Source of the DNA: Flavobacteriaceae bacterium PRS1
GTDB lineage: Bacteria; Bacteroidota; Bacteroidia; Flavobacteriales; Flavobacteriaceae
DNA: 64,000 nt
Direction: 5' to 3'
Assembly (NCBI GenBank): GCA_003709165.1
Contig: RDRZ01000006.1
Location: forward strand, 39,647 to 103,646
Below the pieces are notes generated by a model that saw only the letters and a list, made by a program, of their open reading frames with translations, had not been told where the DNA came from and did not search any database. Made by a program: the position numbers and the translations under genes. Position 1 is the stretch's first letter. The number at the start of each line of letters is the position of its first letter. Shown in pieces: positions 15,928 through 24,903 of the stretch.

Positions 15928-16782
15928 ATGAAACAATTACTACTATCAGTTTTTCTTATACTTTTTACATTAAGTTCATTTAGTCAAAAAAAAGAATCAC
16001 ATGTTATTTATAATGCTAAAGGGAAAAAAGTATCTTACAAAAAAATGCTAAAGACCATTGCTAAAAAAGACATTATTTTATTTGGAGAGTCGCATAATAA
16101 TCCTATTTCGCATTGGTTACAATATGAAGTGACAACAGATTTAAATAATACAAATCAACTTATTTTAGGAGCTGAAATGTTTGAAGCAGATAACCAAGAA
16201 GCCTTAAATGATTATTTAAGTGGTAAAATAGATGCCAAAGCTCTGGATACATTAGCAAGATTATGGAGGAATTATAAAACCGATTATGCACCATTGGTTA
16301 ATTTTGCTAAAAAAAACAAACTCACATTTGTTGCAACAAATATTCCCCGAAGATATGCAAGTATGGTTCATAAAAACGGGTTTAGTATTCTTGATTCTCT
16401 TCCTTCAAAAGAAAAGGAATGGATGGCTCCTTTACCAATGCCATTTGATCCTGAAATAGAAACTTATAAGAACATACTTAAACTAATGGGTGATCATGGA
16501 ACACCGGAATTGGTAATGGCACAAGCGACTAAAGATGCTACAATGGCTTATTTTATTTTGAAAAATTTAAAGGTCAATCATACTTTACTGCATTTTAACG
16601 GTTCGTTTCATTCTAATTATTATGAAGGTATTTTATGGTATATAAAAAGAGAACGACCTAATATTAAATACGCAACAATTACTACCGTATCTCAAGAAAA
16701 TGTGCATAAATTACTGGAAGAACATAAAAATAAAGCCGATTTTATTATTTGTGTAAATAGTAATATGACTACTACATACTAA
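15928..16782 (+). CDS. ChaN family (DUF399) haem-binding-like protein, exported
   Basis: 284 residues with a signal peptide ending LSSFSQK. The family hallmark is DIILFGESHNNPISHWLQYEV, followed by LILGAEMFEADNQEALNDYL and the late LKVNHTLLHFNGSFHSNYYEGI. ChaN-like proteins are surface or periplasmic proteins linked with haem and iron uptake. It follows the B12 importer but has its own conserved leader, so it may be separately controlled. It converges with rmuC, with only two bases between the stop codons. Confidence 0.88.
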   Translation: MKQLLLSVFLILFTLSSFSQKKESHVIYNAKGKKVSYKKMLKTIAKKDIILFGESHNNPISHWLQYEVTTDLNNTNQLILGAEMFEADNQEALNDYLSGKIDAKALDTLARLWRNYKTDYAPLVNFAKKNKLTFVATNIPRRYASMVHKNGFSILDSLPSKEKEWMAPLPMPFDPEIETYKNILKLMGDHGTPELVMAQATKDATMAYFILKNLKVNHTLLHFNGSFHSNYYEGILWYIKRERPNIKYATITTVSQENVHKLLEEHKNKADFIICVNSNMTTTY

Positions 16783-16784
16783 TT

Positions 16785-17906
16785 TTAGTCATCTAAACTT
16801 GGCTTATCTAACAACTCTGTTTCAAAATCAATTTGATTTTTCCCATCAGATATTTTCAAAATATCTTTGTCAATTTTTCTGAATTCCGAAGAAGTTGCGT
16901 TATAATGATTTACTGTAGTTTTAATTGTATTCCCTAATTTTTTATGATATTCTGAATAAGCATTGAGATGGTTTGATAATTTTTCTACATTATTTAAAAT
17001 AACATCTATTGATTTTTCAACCTTTAAATTATGTAAGGCTTTTACAGTAATTTGAAGCATAGGAAACAAACTCATTGGCGAAACTATCATCACTTTTTTT
17101 GTATATGCGTACGAAACTAAATCTTTCGAATTTATTTGAAGCGTACCAACTCGACTGTTCAATAAATCCTGATACAAACCATCTGCCGGAATAAACATGT
17201 AGGCATAATCAGTCGTTTTTTCGGTTGGTCGTATATATTTCGCAGTTTCATCAATTCTGGATTTAATATCAGCTTTAAAGCTCTTTTCGAGCATTTCTAT
17301 TTCACTTTTATCATCGCTTTCAATCATTTTATTATAATTGTCCAAAGAAAATTTTGCGTCTATCGGAATTATATAATCTCCTATTTTTACAATAGCATCA
17401 ACGGTTTCTCTATTGCTAAAACTGTATTGCATTTTAAAAAGTTCGGGAGGTAATACGTTTGCTAATAAATTTTCCAGTTGAATCTCTCCAAGAATTCCTC
17501 TTTGCTTTTGATTTCCCAAGATTTTTTCCAGAGTTTTCATTTGATTGGCAAAATTAAGCACTTGCTCGTTTGTGCCTTTAATCTTTTCAAGTTCAGTGGT
17601 TACATCTTTTATTACTTTGTTCGATTCAGAAAATTGTTTTTGCATATCTGTTTTCGAAGACTTCTGAAATTCATTTATTTTCAGGCTAATATCTTTGAGC
17701 TTACCTTCAATTTCCACCCTACTTTCTTTAGAATTACTACTAACTTCTTTTCGTATTTCTTTTATATCATTACTCAAATTGTTGGTAAGATGAACCAATA
17801 AATCATTAGATGATGAATCATTTTTGTTCTTATTGAAGAAAAAAATCATTATCACAACTGCAACTATAATGACAATTAGAATAACAACTAACAAAGTGGT
17901 TTCCAT
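16785..17906 (-). CDS. rmuC: DNA recombination protein RmuC
   Basis: 373 residues. An N-terminal membrane helix (LLVVILIVIIVAVVIMIFFF) is followed by a coiled-coil stretch to about residue 125, then the RmuC nuclease-like domain with GILGEIQLENLLANVLPP, VDAIVKIGDYIIPIDAKFSLDNY and TDYAYMFIPADGLYQDLL. RmuC limits inversions at short inverted repeats in E. coli, which is notable in a genome rich in palindromes. It is transcribed alone. Confidence 0.94.
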   Translation of the reverse strand: METTLLVVILIVIIVAVVIMIFFFNKNKNDSSSNDLLVHLTNNLSNDIKEIRKEVSSNSKESRVEIEGKLKDISLKINEFQKSSKTDMQKQFSESNKVIKDVTTELEKIKGTNEQVLNFANQMKTLEKILGNQKQRGILGEIQLENLLANVLPPELFKMQYSFSNRETVDAIVKIGDYIIPIDAKFSLDNYNKMIESDDKSEIEMLEKSFKADIKSRIDETAKYIRPTEKTTDYAYMFIPADGLYQDLLNSRVGTLQINSKDLVSYAYTKKVMIVSPMSLFPMLQITVKALHNLKVEKSIDVILNNVEKLSNHLNAYSEYHKKLGNTIKTTVNHYNATSSEFRKIDKDILKISDGKNQIDFETELLDKPSLDD

Positions 17907-18057
17907 TTAATCTATATATTGAACTTGTTTAAACGTATCGACTAAAATACCTTAATTAATTAGTTTTTGCAATGCTATTATTGTAATAATTTATTTTTTA
18001 AAAGTAAATTATCATTATTAAATTTAGTAATTTAGAATAAAATTGTTCCCTTTATAA

Positions 18058-18438
18058 ATGAAACGCAAATTGATAGTTTTATTGGTTTTGATGCTGTTGG
18101 CATTTGCAGGTTACAAATACATCTACCAAGACCATAGAGATATCCAAAAAGAGCAGGCAGAATTTGTTGTCTCTTCAACTTCAATAACAAAAGAATTTTT
18201 ACAAAAATCAATAGAAGCAGAAAAAAAGTACCTCAATAAAACTATTGAAATTAGTGGTGTTATTACTGAAATTACCGAAAATGATATTACCCTAAATAAT
18301 AATGTGTTTTGTCAATTTAGCAGTAAGATAACAACCTTATTCACTACTAAAGATTCAATTACAATTAAAGGAAGATGTATTGGTTATGACGACCTGCTTG
18401 AGCTGGTTAAAATTGATCAAAGCACAATAATAGAATAA
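18058..18438 (+). CDS. OB-fold (tRNA_anti-like) exported protein
   Basis: 126 residues. A signal/anchor helix spans 3-20. The mature part has KYLNKTIEISGVITEITENDITLNN, the pattern of the tRNA_anti-like OB-fold family found in exported Bacteroidota proteins, and ends ITIKGRCIGYDDLLELVKIDQ. It may bind a small ligand or partner protein at the envelope. It lies 11 bp before the DUF5777 barrel gene and appears to start the cluster up to 20279. Confidence 0.7.
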   Translation: MKRKLIVLLVLMLLAFAGYKYIYQDHRDIQKEQAEFVVSSTSITKEFLQKSIEAEKKYLNKTIEISGVITEITENDITLNNNVFCQFSSKITTLFTTKDSITIKGRCIGYDDLLELVKIDQSTIIE

Positions 18439-18449
18439 AGCTATATGGT

Positions 18450-19298
18450 ATGAAATATATATTTATTATCACACTTTGTTTTCCAATATTTACATATTCA
18501 CAAGACGATTTATTGAGTGAAATTGATTCAGACTCTGTTGGAATAGAATATGCAACTGCAGCATTTAAAGGATTAAAGATTGTTAATTTTGAATCTACAA
18601 AACTAGTAGCCAAAAAAGAACTTACTTTTATAGTTTCTCATAGGTTTGGTAGTATTGAGGATGGTTTTGACACTTTTTTTGGGCTTGATAATGCAGTAAC
18701 TCGATTGAATTTTGTTTACGGACTAACTGATAATTTTAATATTGGGATTTCACGTAGTTCTTACCAAAAAACGTATGAAGCTTCAGCCAAATACAGACTC
18801 ATTAGACAGCAAAAAAATGGATTTCCATTTACTATAGTTGGTTTTAATGAAATATTAATAAATACAGCTTTAGAAAAAGACAATTTACCAAAATTAGAAT
18901 TAAAACATCGTTTAAGCTATGTAGCACAAGTACTAATTTCAAGAAAAGTAAGTACAAATTTTTCTTTTGAATTAGCTCCAACATTCTTCCATGACAATTA
19001 TGTTATGCTAGATAGCCAAGACAATTCACAATTCGCGCTTGGGCTTGGTGGACGTTATAAATTAACTAAACGTTGGTCGTTAAATATGGATTATGGATGG
19101 CATTTAAACAGAGCTAACGATTCCCCTTTTAAAAACCCATTTTCCATTGGCGTGGATTTAGAAACTGGTGGTCACGTGTTTCAGATGCATTTTACCAATG
19201 CGCAACCTATGAATACAAATGGGTTTTTAGGTCAAAGCACTGGTGACTGGACGGATGGAAATATTTATTTTGGATTTAATTTAAGCAGAGTTTTCTAA
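18450..19298 (+). CDS. DUF5777 family outer-membrane beta-barrel protein
   Basis: 282 residues with a signal peptide (IFTYSQDD). Alternating strands and the start GIEYATAAFKGLKIVNFESTKLVAKKELTFIVSHRFG match the DUF5777 family; the C-terminus ends in phenylalanine (FNLSRVF), as expected for an outer-membrane barrel. In other flavobacteria such genes accompany cytochrome and YceI genes (recollection). The role is unknown; a conduit or scaffold for electron carriers is possible. Confidence 0.85.
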   Translation: MKYIFIITLCFPIFTYSQDDLLSEIDSDSVGIEYATAAFKGLKIVNFESTKLVAKKELTFIVSHRFGSIEDGFDTFFGLDNAVTRLNFVYGLTDNFNIGISRSSYQKTYEASAKYRLIRQQKNGFPFTIVGFNEILINTALEKDNLPKLELKHRLSYVAQVLISRKVSTNFSFELAPTFFHDNYVMLDSQDNSQFALGLGGRYKLTKRWSLNMDYGWHLNRANDSPFKNPFSIGVDLETGGHVFQMHFTNAQPMNTNGFLGQSTGDWTDGNIYFGFNLSRVF

Positions 19299-19315
19299 TA
19301 GTAAAGCAAATTATT

Positions 19316-19678
19316 ATGAAGAATTTTATTTTATTCGTTTTTACAGTTTCAATTATCTTTAGTTGTACAAATGTAAGTGAAGATGATTTAATTGATGTTA
19401 TTGAGCCGCCTCTGGTAGTTACTTATAATGCTGATATAAAAATCATTATAGACAATAATTGTTTAAATTGCCATATATCACCACCAATAAATGGAGCAAA
19501 CATACCTTTGCTAATATTCGAAAATGTAAAAAATGGCGTGGAAAACAATAATTTAATAAATAGAATTTCTAAACAAGCTGGTGAAAGTGGTGCAATGCCT
19601 TTTGGAGGTCCAAGGTTACCACAAAATTTAATTGATTTATTAATACAATGGGAAGCTGATGGATTATTAGAAAATTAA
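19316..19678 (+). CDS. Single-haem (CXXCH) lipoprotein, cytochrome c-like
   Basis: 120 residues. The lipoprotein signal ends in VSIIFSCTNVSED. The mature domain has one haem c motif (CLNCH, near residue 48-52) and a later GAMPFGGPRLPQNLIDLLIQWEADG with the Met that often serves as the axial ligand in planctomycete/bacteroidete-type cytochrome domains. It is tethered to a membrane by lipid. It lies 17 bp after the DUF5777 gene, consistent with one operon. Confidence 0.82.
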   Translation: MKNFILFVFTVSIIFSCTNVSEDDLIDVIEPPLVVTYNADIKIIIDNNCLNCHISPPINGANIPLLIFENVKNGVENNNLINRISKQAGESGAMPFGGPRLPQNLIDLLIQWEADGLLEN

Positions 19679-19727
19679 TTGATTCTAAATTGGTAAGATT
19701 ATTGCTATAATTATTTAAATTATACAA

Positions 19728-20279
19728 ATGATGAAAAAAGTAACTTATTTAATACTACTACTTGTTAGCCTAAGTATTACTTCACAAAACAGATATTTAA
19801 CTAAAACAGGAACGGTTGAATTTGAAGCATCAGTCCCTTCTTTCGAAGAAGTAAAAGCTATAAATAATTCTGTTACTGCTATTATTAATTCTGAAACTGG
19901 CGAATTTGCCGCTTTAGTGCTAATTAAAGGTTTCCGGTTTAAAAATGCGCTTATGGAAGAGCATTTTAATGAGAACTATGCAGAATCCGACCTATATACA
20001 AAAGCAACTTTTAAAGGAAAAATAATAGATTTTTCTTTAGATGGTTTAAATTCTGAAGTTAAAACATTTAGATTAACAGGTGTATTAACCTTTCATGGTA
20101 AAACAAAAAAATTAGAAGGATTAAATTTAAATATTACAATCAATGAAAATATCATCACTATTTCTGGAAAATTTACAGCTGATGCTTCCGATTTTGGCAT
20201 TAAAATTCCAAAAATAGTCAAGAGTAAAATCTCTGAAGATATTACAGTTTCATTCAAATTCGAGTTAAAAAAGAAATAG
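19728..20279 (+). CDS. YceI family lipocalin-like protein
   Basis: 183 residues with signal peptide (LSITSQN). YceI features are the start TKTGTVEFEASVPSFEEVKAINNSVTAIIN, the middle YTKATFKGKIIDF and GVLTFHGKTKKLEGL, and the end IPKIVKSKISEDITVSFKFEL. YceI proteins form a periplasmic barrel that binds polyisoprenoid or quinone-like lipids. Its place after the cytochrome lipoprotein suggests a role in electron or quinone handling (inference). It converges with the cupredoxin gene, two bases apart. Confidence 0.92.
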   Translation: MMKKVTYLILLLVSLSITSQNRYLTKTGTVEFEASVPSFEEVKAINNSVTAIINSETGEFAALVLIKGFRFKNALMEEHFNENYAESDLYTKATFKGKIIDFSLDGLNSEVKTFRLTGVLTFHGKTKKLEGLNLNITINENIITISGKFTADASDFGIKIPKIVKSKISEDITVSFKFELKKK

Positions 20280-20281
20280 CA

Positions 20282-20875
20282 TTATTGTTTAACAAAACGC
20301 TTGGTATGCGTTGCGTTGCTTGTAGATACTCTTACTAAATAAACGCCTCTACTCCAACTTGAAATATCTATAGGAGTTGTTGTTATCTCATTATTATAAA
20401 TTCGTTTTCCCAATACATCAAATACTTCTACTTTGGCATTGGTTATATTATTTGGCAACTCAATATTTAGATTTAGAGAAGACGGGTTTGGTTTAATTAA
20501 AAAGCTCTTTAAAGAAAAATCTTCAATACCCAAAGGAGCAGTTACAGTTATTGTTCCGTACATAGTTAAAGGGTGAAAATCACATTGATAATCATTTGTT
20601 CCAATAGTATTAAAAGTTTTGCTAAATGAATTTGGCATTCCAGAAAGAGAACCACTATCAAAAGTTTCAGTGCTTCCTGCCTTATTTGTTACTGTATGAG
20701 TCGCTACATTATCATTCCAAATCCATTCTACAGTATCACCAACTTCTATTGTTAGGTCAGCTAGCAAAGGTGTGGTATCACTATTAATATCAAAAGTCCA
20801 CTGTATTTGATGTGTAGTTTGAGCATTTAAGTCAAAAAATGAGAAACATAATAAAATAAGTAATTTTGTTTTCAT
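20282..20875 (-). CDS. T9SS-sorted cupredoxin (plastocyanin/azurin-like) protein
   Basis: 197 residues. After the signal peptide (LNAQTTH) comes a cupredoxin domain with the first copper His in NVATHTV and the Cys-His-Met loop CDFHPLTMYG. The C-terminal 75 residues form a type A T9SS sorting domain (KPNPSSLNLNIELPN, VFDVLGKRIYN, SWSRGVYLVRV, KRFVKQ). It is thus a secreted or surface-attached blue-copper electron carrier. It faces the cytochrome/YceI operon and is preceded by a leader resembling those at 15840 and 25934. Confidence 0.9.
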   Translation of the reverse strand: MKTKLLILLCFSFFDLNAQTTHQIQWTFDINSDTTPLLADLTIEVGDTVEWIWNDNVATHTVTNKAGSTETFDSGSLSGMPNSFSKTFNTIGTNDYQCDFHPLTMYGTITVTAPLGIEDFSLKSFLIKPNPSSLNLNIELPNNITNAKVEVFDVLGKRIYNNEITTTPIDISSWSRGVYLVRVSTSNATHTKRFVKQ

Positions 20876-20964
20876 GTGTCTATATTTATAGTTTTTTAAT
20901 GGTCACATGTAACATCCATATAGTAATTCTCTTGAGTATCGAAATTTAGTAAAGGATGTTTCAT
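20876..20964 (-). promoter_or_regulatory. Leader with short ORF, copy C (weaker member), upstream of cupredoxin gene
   Basis: The last 34 bases before the ATG resemble copy B (ATGACC-type start, A-run, TAAATATA-ACACATG end). The first bases (ATGAAAC, CTAAA, ACTCAA, GAAT) also line up loosely. Here the first ATG opens a 22-codon ORF (20896-20964) beginning MKHPLLNF and ending MDVTCDH. Homology to copies A and B is plausible but not strong by eye. Confidence 0.4.
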
Positions 20965-21033
20965 AACTTTTTTGTTTTAAAATTACAAAAAAATAAGTTA
21001 CATGACCTATACTAAAATGTTAAAAAAGGAAAT

Positions 21034-23886
21034 TTACTTACTCAAATACATTTTACGTCTGGAGTACAGTTCATAAAACTGATCGTCTTTTAAGTTGTCG
21101 ATAAACAAAATACTTTCTCCAGTACTTTTCATTTCGGGTCCCAGTTTTTTGTTTACGTTTGGAAATTTATTAAAAGAAAATACTGGCTGCTTAATGGCGT
21201 ACCCTTTTAATTGAGGATTAAAATTAAAATCGGTTACTTTCTTTTCGCCTAACATAACTTGTGTTGCATAATTTACATAAGGCTCTTTATAGGCTTTAGA
21301 AATAAATGGTACTGTTCGCGATGCTCTGGGATTGGCTTCTATAATATAAACCATTTCATCTTTTATGGCAAATTGTATATTAATTAAACCAACAGTGTTT
21401 AATGCCAATGCTATTTTTTTAGTATGATCTTTAATTTGCTGCATGACTAAATCTCCAAGATTAAATGGTGGCAATGTCGCGTTACTGTCCCCCGAATGGA
21501 TTCCGCAAGGCTCTATATGCTCCATAATACCAATAATATAGACGTTTTCGCCATCGCAAATTGCATCTGCTTCCGCTTCTATAGCACCATCGAGATAATG
21601 ATCTAACAGTAACCTATTTCCTGGCATTTTGCGAAGTAAATCTACGACGTGTTCTTCTAATTCTTTTTTATTAATCACAATTTTCATGCCTTGTCCTCCT
21701 AGTACATACGAAGGGCGAATAAGGATTGGAAAACCTAACACATCTGAAATAATCATAGCCTCATCTGCAGATGTAGCGATATCAAATTCTGGGTAAGGAA
21801 TATTAAGCTCCTTTAATAATGTTGAAAAATTTCCTCTATCTTCGGCTAAATCCAAAGATTTGTAAGTTGTACCAATAATTTTAATTCCATATCGATCTAA
21901 TTTTTCAGCCAGTTTTAAAGCGGTTTGCCCACCAAGTTGCACAATCACACCTTCAGGTTTTTCGTGCTTGATTATATCGTAAATATGTTCCCAAAACACA
22001 GGTTCAAAATAGAGTTTATCTGCAGTATCAAAATCGGTTGAAACGGTTTCAGGGTTACAGTTAATCATAATGGTTTCATAGCCACATTCAGCAGCAGCCA
22101 ATACACCATGAACACAGCAATAATCAAATTCAATGCCTTGACCAATTCTATTTGGTCCCGAACCCAAAACGATAATTTTTTTCTTATCGGAAACTACACT
22201 TTCATTATCTGCAAAACGTTTGCCATCTGCTGTTTCCAATTCATTTTCGAATGTAGAATAATAATACGGAGTTTTCGCCTTAAACTCGGCAGCACAAGTG
22301 TCAACAAGTTTGTAAACACGATTAATATTTAATTCTTCACGTTTTTTGTACACCTTACTTTCCAGGCAGCCCAACATATAGGCTATTTGCCGATCTCCAT
22401 ATCCTTTTTGCTTGGCTTCAAGTAATAAATCACGCTCTATAGTATCTATATTATAAGTTGAGATTTCTTTTTCTAAATGATAGAGTTCTTCATATTGTTT
22501 CAAGAACCACATATCAATTTTAGTAATCTCATGAATTCTGCTCAACGGAATTCCCAATTGAATAGCGTCATAAATCACAAAAACGCGATCCCAACTTGCA
22601 TGGGTAAGTTTACTAATTATTATATCGTAGTCTTTATATCCTTTTCCGTCAGCTCCAAGACCATTACGATTAATTTCTAAAGATTGTGTTGCCTTATGTA
22701 GTGCTTCCTGAAACGAACGCCCAATTCCCATAACTTCACCAACCGATTTCATTTGAAGCCCAAGAGTTCTATCGCTTCCTTCAAATTTATCGAAGTTCCA
22801 ACGTGGTATTTTTACAATAACATAGTCTAATGTTGGTTCGAACAATGCCGAAGTAGATTTAGTGATTTGATTTTGTAGTTCGTCTAAATTAAATCCAATA
22901 GCTAACTTTGCAGCAATTTTTGCAATAGGATAACCTGTAGCTTTACTGGCTAATGCTGAAGACCTAGAAACACGCGGATTAATTTCTATAGCAATAATAT
23001 CTTCATTCTCGTCGGGACTTACAGCAAATTGTACATTGCATCCTCCAGCAAAATCGCCAATACTACGCATCATTTTAATAGCCATATTTCGCATTCTCTG
23101 GTATGTTGTATCACTTAAAGTCATCGCTGGAGCTACAGTTATGGAGTCGCCTGTATGAATTCCCATAGGATCCATATTCTCTATCGAACAAATAATAACA
23201 ACATTATCGTTTGAATCTCTTAACAATTCTAATTCAAACTCTTTCCAGCCAATAAGTGCTTTATCAATCATAACCTCATGGATAGGAGATATTTCCAAAC
23301 CACGAGTTAACAATTCGTCATATTCTTCCTTATTGTGTACAAAAGATGCTCCAGCACCACCAAGTGTAAACGATGCTCTGATGACTAAAGGAAATCCAAA
23401 TTCTTGAGCAATTTCTTTACCTTTTAAATAGGATGTGGCTGTTGCCTGAGGTGCCATTGGAATCCCAATTTTATGCATCAAGCATTTAAACTGTTCTCTG
23501 TCTTCTGTTATATTAATGGCATCAATATCAACACCAATAATTTCTATATTAAAATCTTTCCAAATCCCTTTTTCATCGGCTTCAATACATAAATTAAGAG
23601 CTGTCTGCCCTCCCATTGTTGGCAATACAGCATCAATTTGAGGATGTTCTTCAAGTATTTCTACAATAGACTTAGTTGTTAATGGCAATAAATAAACATG
23701 GTCTGCCATTGAGGGATCTGTCATTATTGTTGCAGGATTAGAATTTATAAGAACAGTTTCAATTCCATCTTCGCGTAAGGAACGAAGTGCTTGAGTTCCA
23801 GAATAATCAAATTCACACGCTTGTCCAATAATTATTGGTCCAGATCCAATTATTAAAATAGAGTTAAGGTTTTTTCTTTTTGGCAT
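21034..23886 (-). CDS. carB: Carbamoyl-phosphate synthase large subunit, short form without C-terminal allosteric domain
   Basis: 950 residues. Two ATP-grasp halves are visible: the first from SILIIGSGPIIIGQACEFDYSGTQ, the second from KIIVLGSGPNRIGQGIEFDYCCVH, with matching EINPRVSRSSALASKATG and EANPRASRTVPFISKAYK ends. It makes carbamoyl phosphate for pyrimidines and arginine. The chain stops right after LGPEMKSTGES, so the MGS-like regulatory domain (about 120 residues in E. coli) is absent. The small subunit is not in the window. It has its own promoter core behind the rpmH terminator. Confidence 0.97.
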   Translation of the reverse strand: MPKRKNLNSILIIGSGPIIIGQACEFDYSGTQALRSLREDGIETVLINSNPATIMTDPSMADHVYLLPLTTKSIVEILEEHPQIDAVLPTMGGQTALNLCIEADEKGIWKDFNIEIIGVDIDAINITEDREQFKCLMHKIGIPMAPQATATSYLKGKEIAQEFGFPLVIRASFTLGGAGASFVHNKEEYDELLTRGLEISPIHEVMIDKALIGWKEFELELLRDSNDNVVIICSIENMDPMGIHTGDSITVAPAMTLSDTTYQRMRNMAIKMMRSIGDFAGGCNVQFAVSPDENEDIIAIEINPRVSRSSALASKATGYPIAKIAAKLAIGFNLDELQNQITKSTSALFEPTLDYVIVKIPRWNFDKFEGSDRTLGLQMKSVGEVMGIGRSFQEALHKATQSLEINRNGLGADGKGYKDYDIIISKLTHASWDRVFVIYDAIQLGIPLSRIHEITKIDMWFLKQYEELYHLEKEISTYNIDTIERDLLLEAKQKGYGDRQIAYMLGCLESKVYKKREELNINRVYKLVDTCAAEFKAKTPYYYSTFENELETADGKRFADNESVVSDKKKIIVLGSGPNRIGQGIEFDYCCVHGVLAAAECGYETIMINCNPETVSTDFDTADKLYFEPVFWEHIYDIIKHEKPEGVIVQLGGQTALKLAEKLDRYGIKIIGTTYKSLDLAEDRGNFSTLLKELNIPYPEFDIATSADEAMIISDVLGFPILIRPSYVLGGQGMKIVINKKELEEHVVDLLRKMPGNRLLLDHYLDGAIEAEADAICDGENVYIIGIMEHIEPCGIHSGDSNATLPPFNLGDLVMQQIKDHTKKIALALNTVGLINIQFAIKDEMVYIIEANPRASRTVPFISKAYKEPYVNYATQVMLGEKKVTDFNFNPQLKGYAIKQPVFSFNKFPNVNKKLGPEMKSTGESILFIDNLKDDQFYELYSRRKMYLSK

Positions 23887-23910
23887 TGGTGTTTGTAGCT
23901 TTTAATTGTT

Positions 23911-23918
23911 CAAAAATA
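23911..23918 (-). promoter_or_regulatory. -7 promoter core of carB
   Basis: On the minus strand TATTTTTG matches TAnnTTTG, 24 bases before the carB ATG and just downstream of the rpmH terminator, so carB has its own promoter. Confidence 0.5.
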
Positions 23919-23938
23919 GGTATCAAACAGGTATAAAA

Positions 23939-23965
23939 AAAGGCGTTACGTATAGTAACACCTTT
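23939..23965 (-). terminator. Rho-independent terminator of rpmH
   Basis: On the minus strand the stem AAAGGTGTTAC/GTAACGCCTTT (one internal mismatch, 5-base loop) is followed by a T run. It separates rpmH from carB. Confidence 0.85.
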
Positions 23966-23988
23966 AATATATTAACAATTGTTAATCA

Positions 23989-24150
23989 TTATTTTTTATG
24001 TCTTGTTTCTGAAGACACAGATAATTTTTTTCTTCCTTTTGCTCTTCTACGAGCTAAAACTTTTCTACCATTTACGGAAGCCATTCTTTCTCTAAAACCG
24101 TGTTTATTTCTTCTTTTTCTTTTTGACGGTTGAAACGTTCTTTTTGGCAT
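23989..24150 (-). CDS. rpmH: 50S ribosomal protein L34
   Basis: 53 residues, from [20 protein letters not shown] through [20 protein letters not shown] to SSETRHKK. This is the complete L34 pattern with a short C-terminal extension typical of Bacteroidota. Very basic, part of the large ribosomal subunit. Not next to rnpA here. It is followed by a strong terminator and preceded by a TATATTTG promoter core. Confidence 0.98.
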   Translation of the reverse strand: MPKRTFQPSKRKRRNKHGFRERMASVNGRKVLARRRAKGRKKLSVSSETRHKK

Positions 24151-24213
24151 TGTCTTATATTTTTAAAAACTAATATTCTTTTTTAAAGTTGAGAGATATC
24201 TCAAAACTGCGGG

Positions 24214-24221
24214 CAAATATA
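24214..24221 (-). promoter_or_regulatory. -7 promoter core of rpmH
   Basis: Minus-strand TATATTTG matches TAnnTTTG about 64 bases before the rpmH ATG. The intervening leader contains a GAGATATCTC palindrome of unknown role. Confidence 0.5.
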
Positions 24222-24277
24222 CAAAGAGTTTTTACTTTGACATACCTAAAATTAAAAATATTTTGAATTGTTTTTAC

Positions 24278-24285
24278 TACCTTTG
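24278..24285 (+). promoter_or_regulatory. -7 promoter core of the TPR-like membrane protein gene
   Basis: TACCTTTG is a textbook TAnnTTTG element 23 bases before the ATG at 24309. Confidence 0.6.
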
Positions 24286-24308
24286 CATTCTCTTAATTAA
24301 ACAAAAAA

Positions 24309-24887
24309 ATGTACAACAAAAATATAAAACTTTTTATTGCTATTTTAATTATTGCTTATGCTGGGTATCAATTTTATGAAGGATTAGTTGGTAATGGTAT
24401 TATGTACCTTCTGTTATCCACAATATTTATATTTCTTTATTTTAAAAATGAATTTATTCTACTTGCATTTTTAAAGTTGAGAAAACAAAAATTTGAAGAT
24501 GCCAAAAAATGGTTGGATAAAATTAAGAATCCAAATAGTGCTTTAACTACCAAACAACAAGGCTATTTTAACTATTTAAATGGAATTATGGTTTCGCAAA
24601 CCAATATGAATGAAGCTGAAAAATATTTTAAAACTGCTATTTCTTTAGGTTTATCTATGGATCATGATCTGGCAATGGCAAAATTAAATTTAGCTGGAAT
24701 TGCGTTTAGTAAAAGACGTAGACAAGAAGCAAACAAATTACTGTATGAAGCACAAAAACTTGACAAGAGAAATATGTTAACTGACCAGATTAAGATGATG
24801 AAACAACAAATGAAGAAGGCACAAATGCCAAATCTACATTATGGAAGTCCAACATCCTCAAGGCAAAATAGACGTAGCCGTCGTTAA
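24309..24887 (+). CDS. Membrane-anchored TPR-like protein
   Basis: 192 residues. Two membrane helices (about 7-25 and 29-50) are followed by TPR-like helical pairs: KFEDAKKWLDKIKNPNSA, KQQGYFNYLNGIMVSQTNMNEAEKYFKTAISLGL and DLAMAKLNLAGIAFSKRRRQEANKLL. The C-terminus is basic (SSRQNRRSRR). It probably mediates protein contacts on the cytoplasmic face; no specific function is known. It converges with the lytic transglycosylase gene. Confidence 0.75.
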   Translation: MYNKNIKLFIAILIIAYAGYQFYEGLVGNGIMYLLLSTIFIFLYFKNEFILLAFLKLRKQKFEDAKKWLDKIKNPNSALTTKQQGYFNYLNGIMVSQTNMNEAEKYFKTAISLGLSMDHDLAMAKLNLAGIAFSKRRRQEANKLLYEAQKLDKRNMLTDQIKMMKQQMKKAQMPNLHYGSPTSSRQNRRSRR

Positions 24888-24903
24888 TAGTTATAGGTTT
24901 GTA

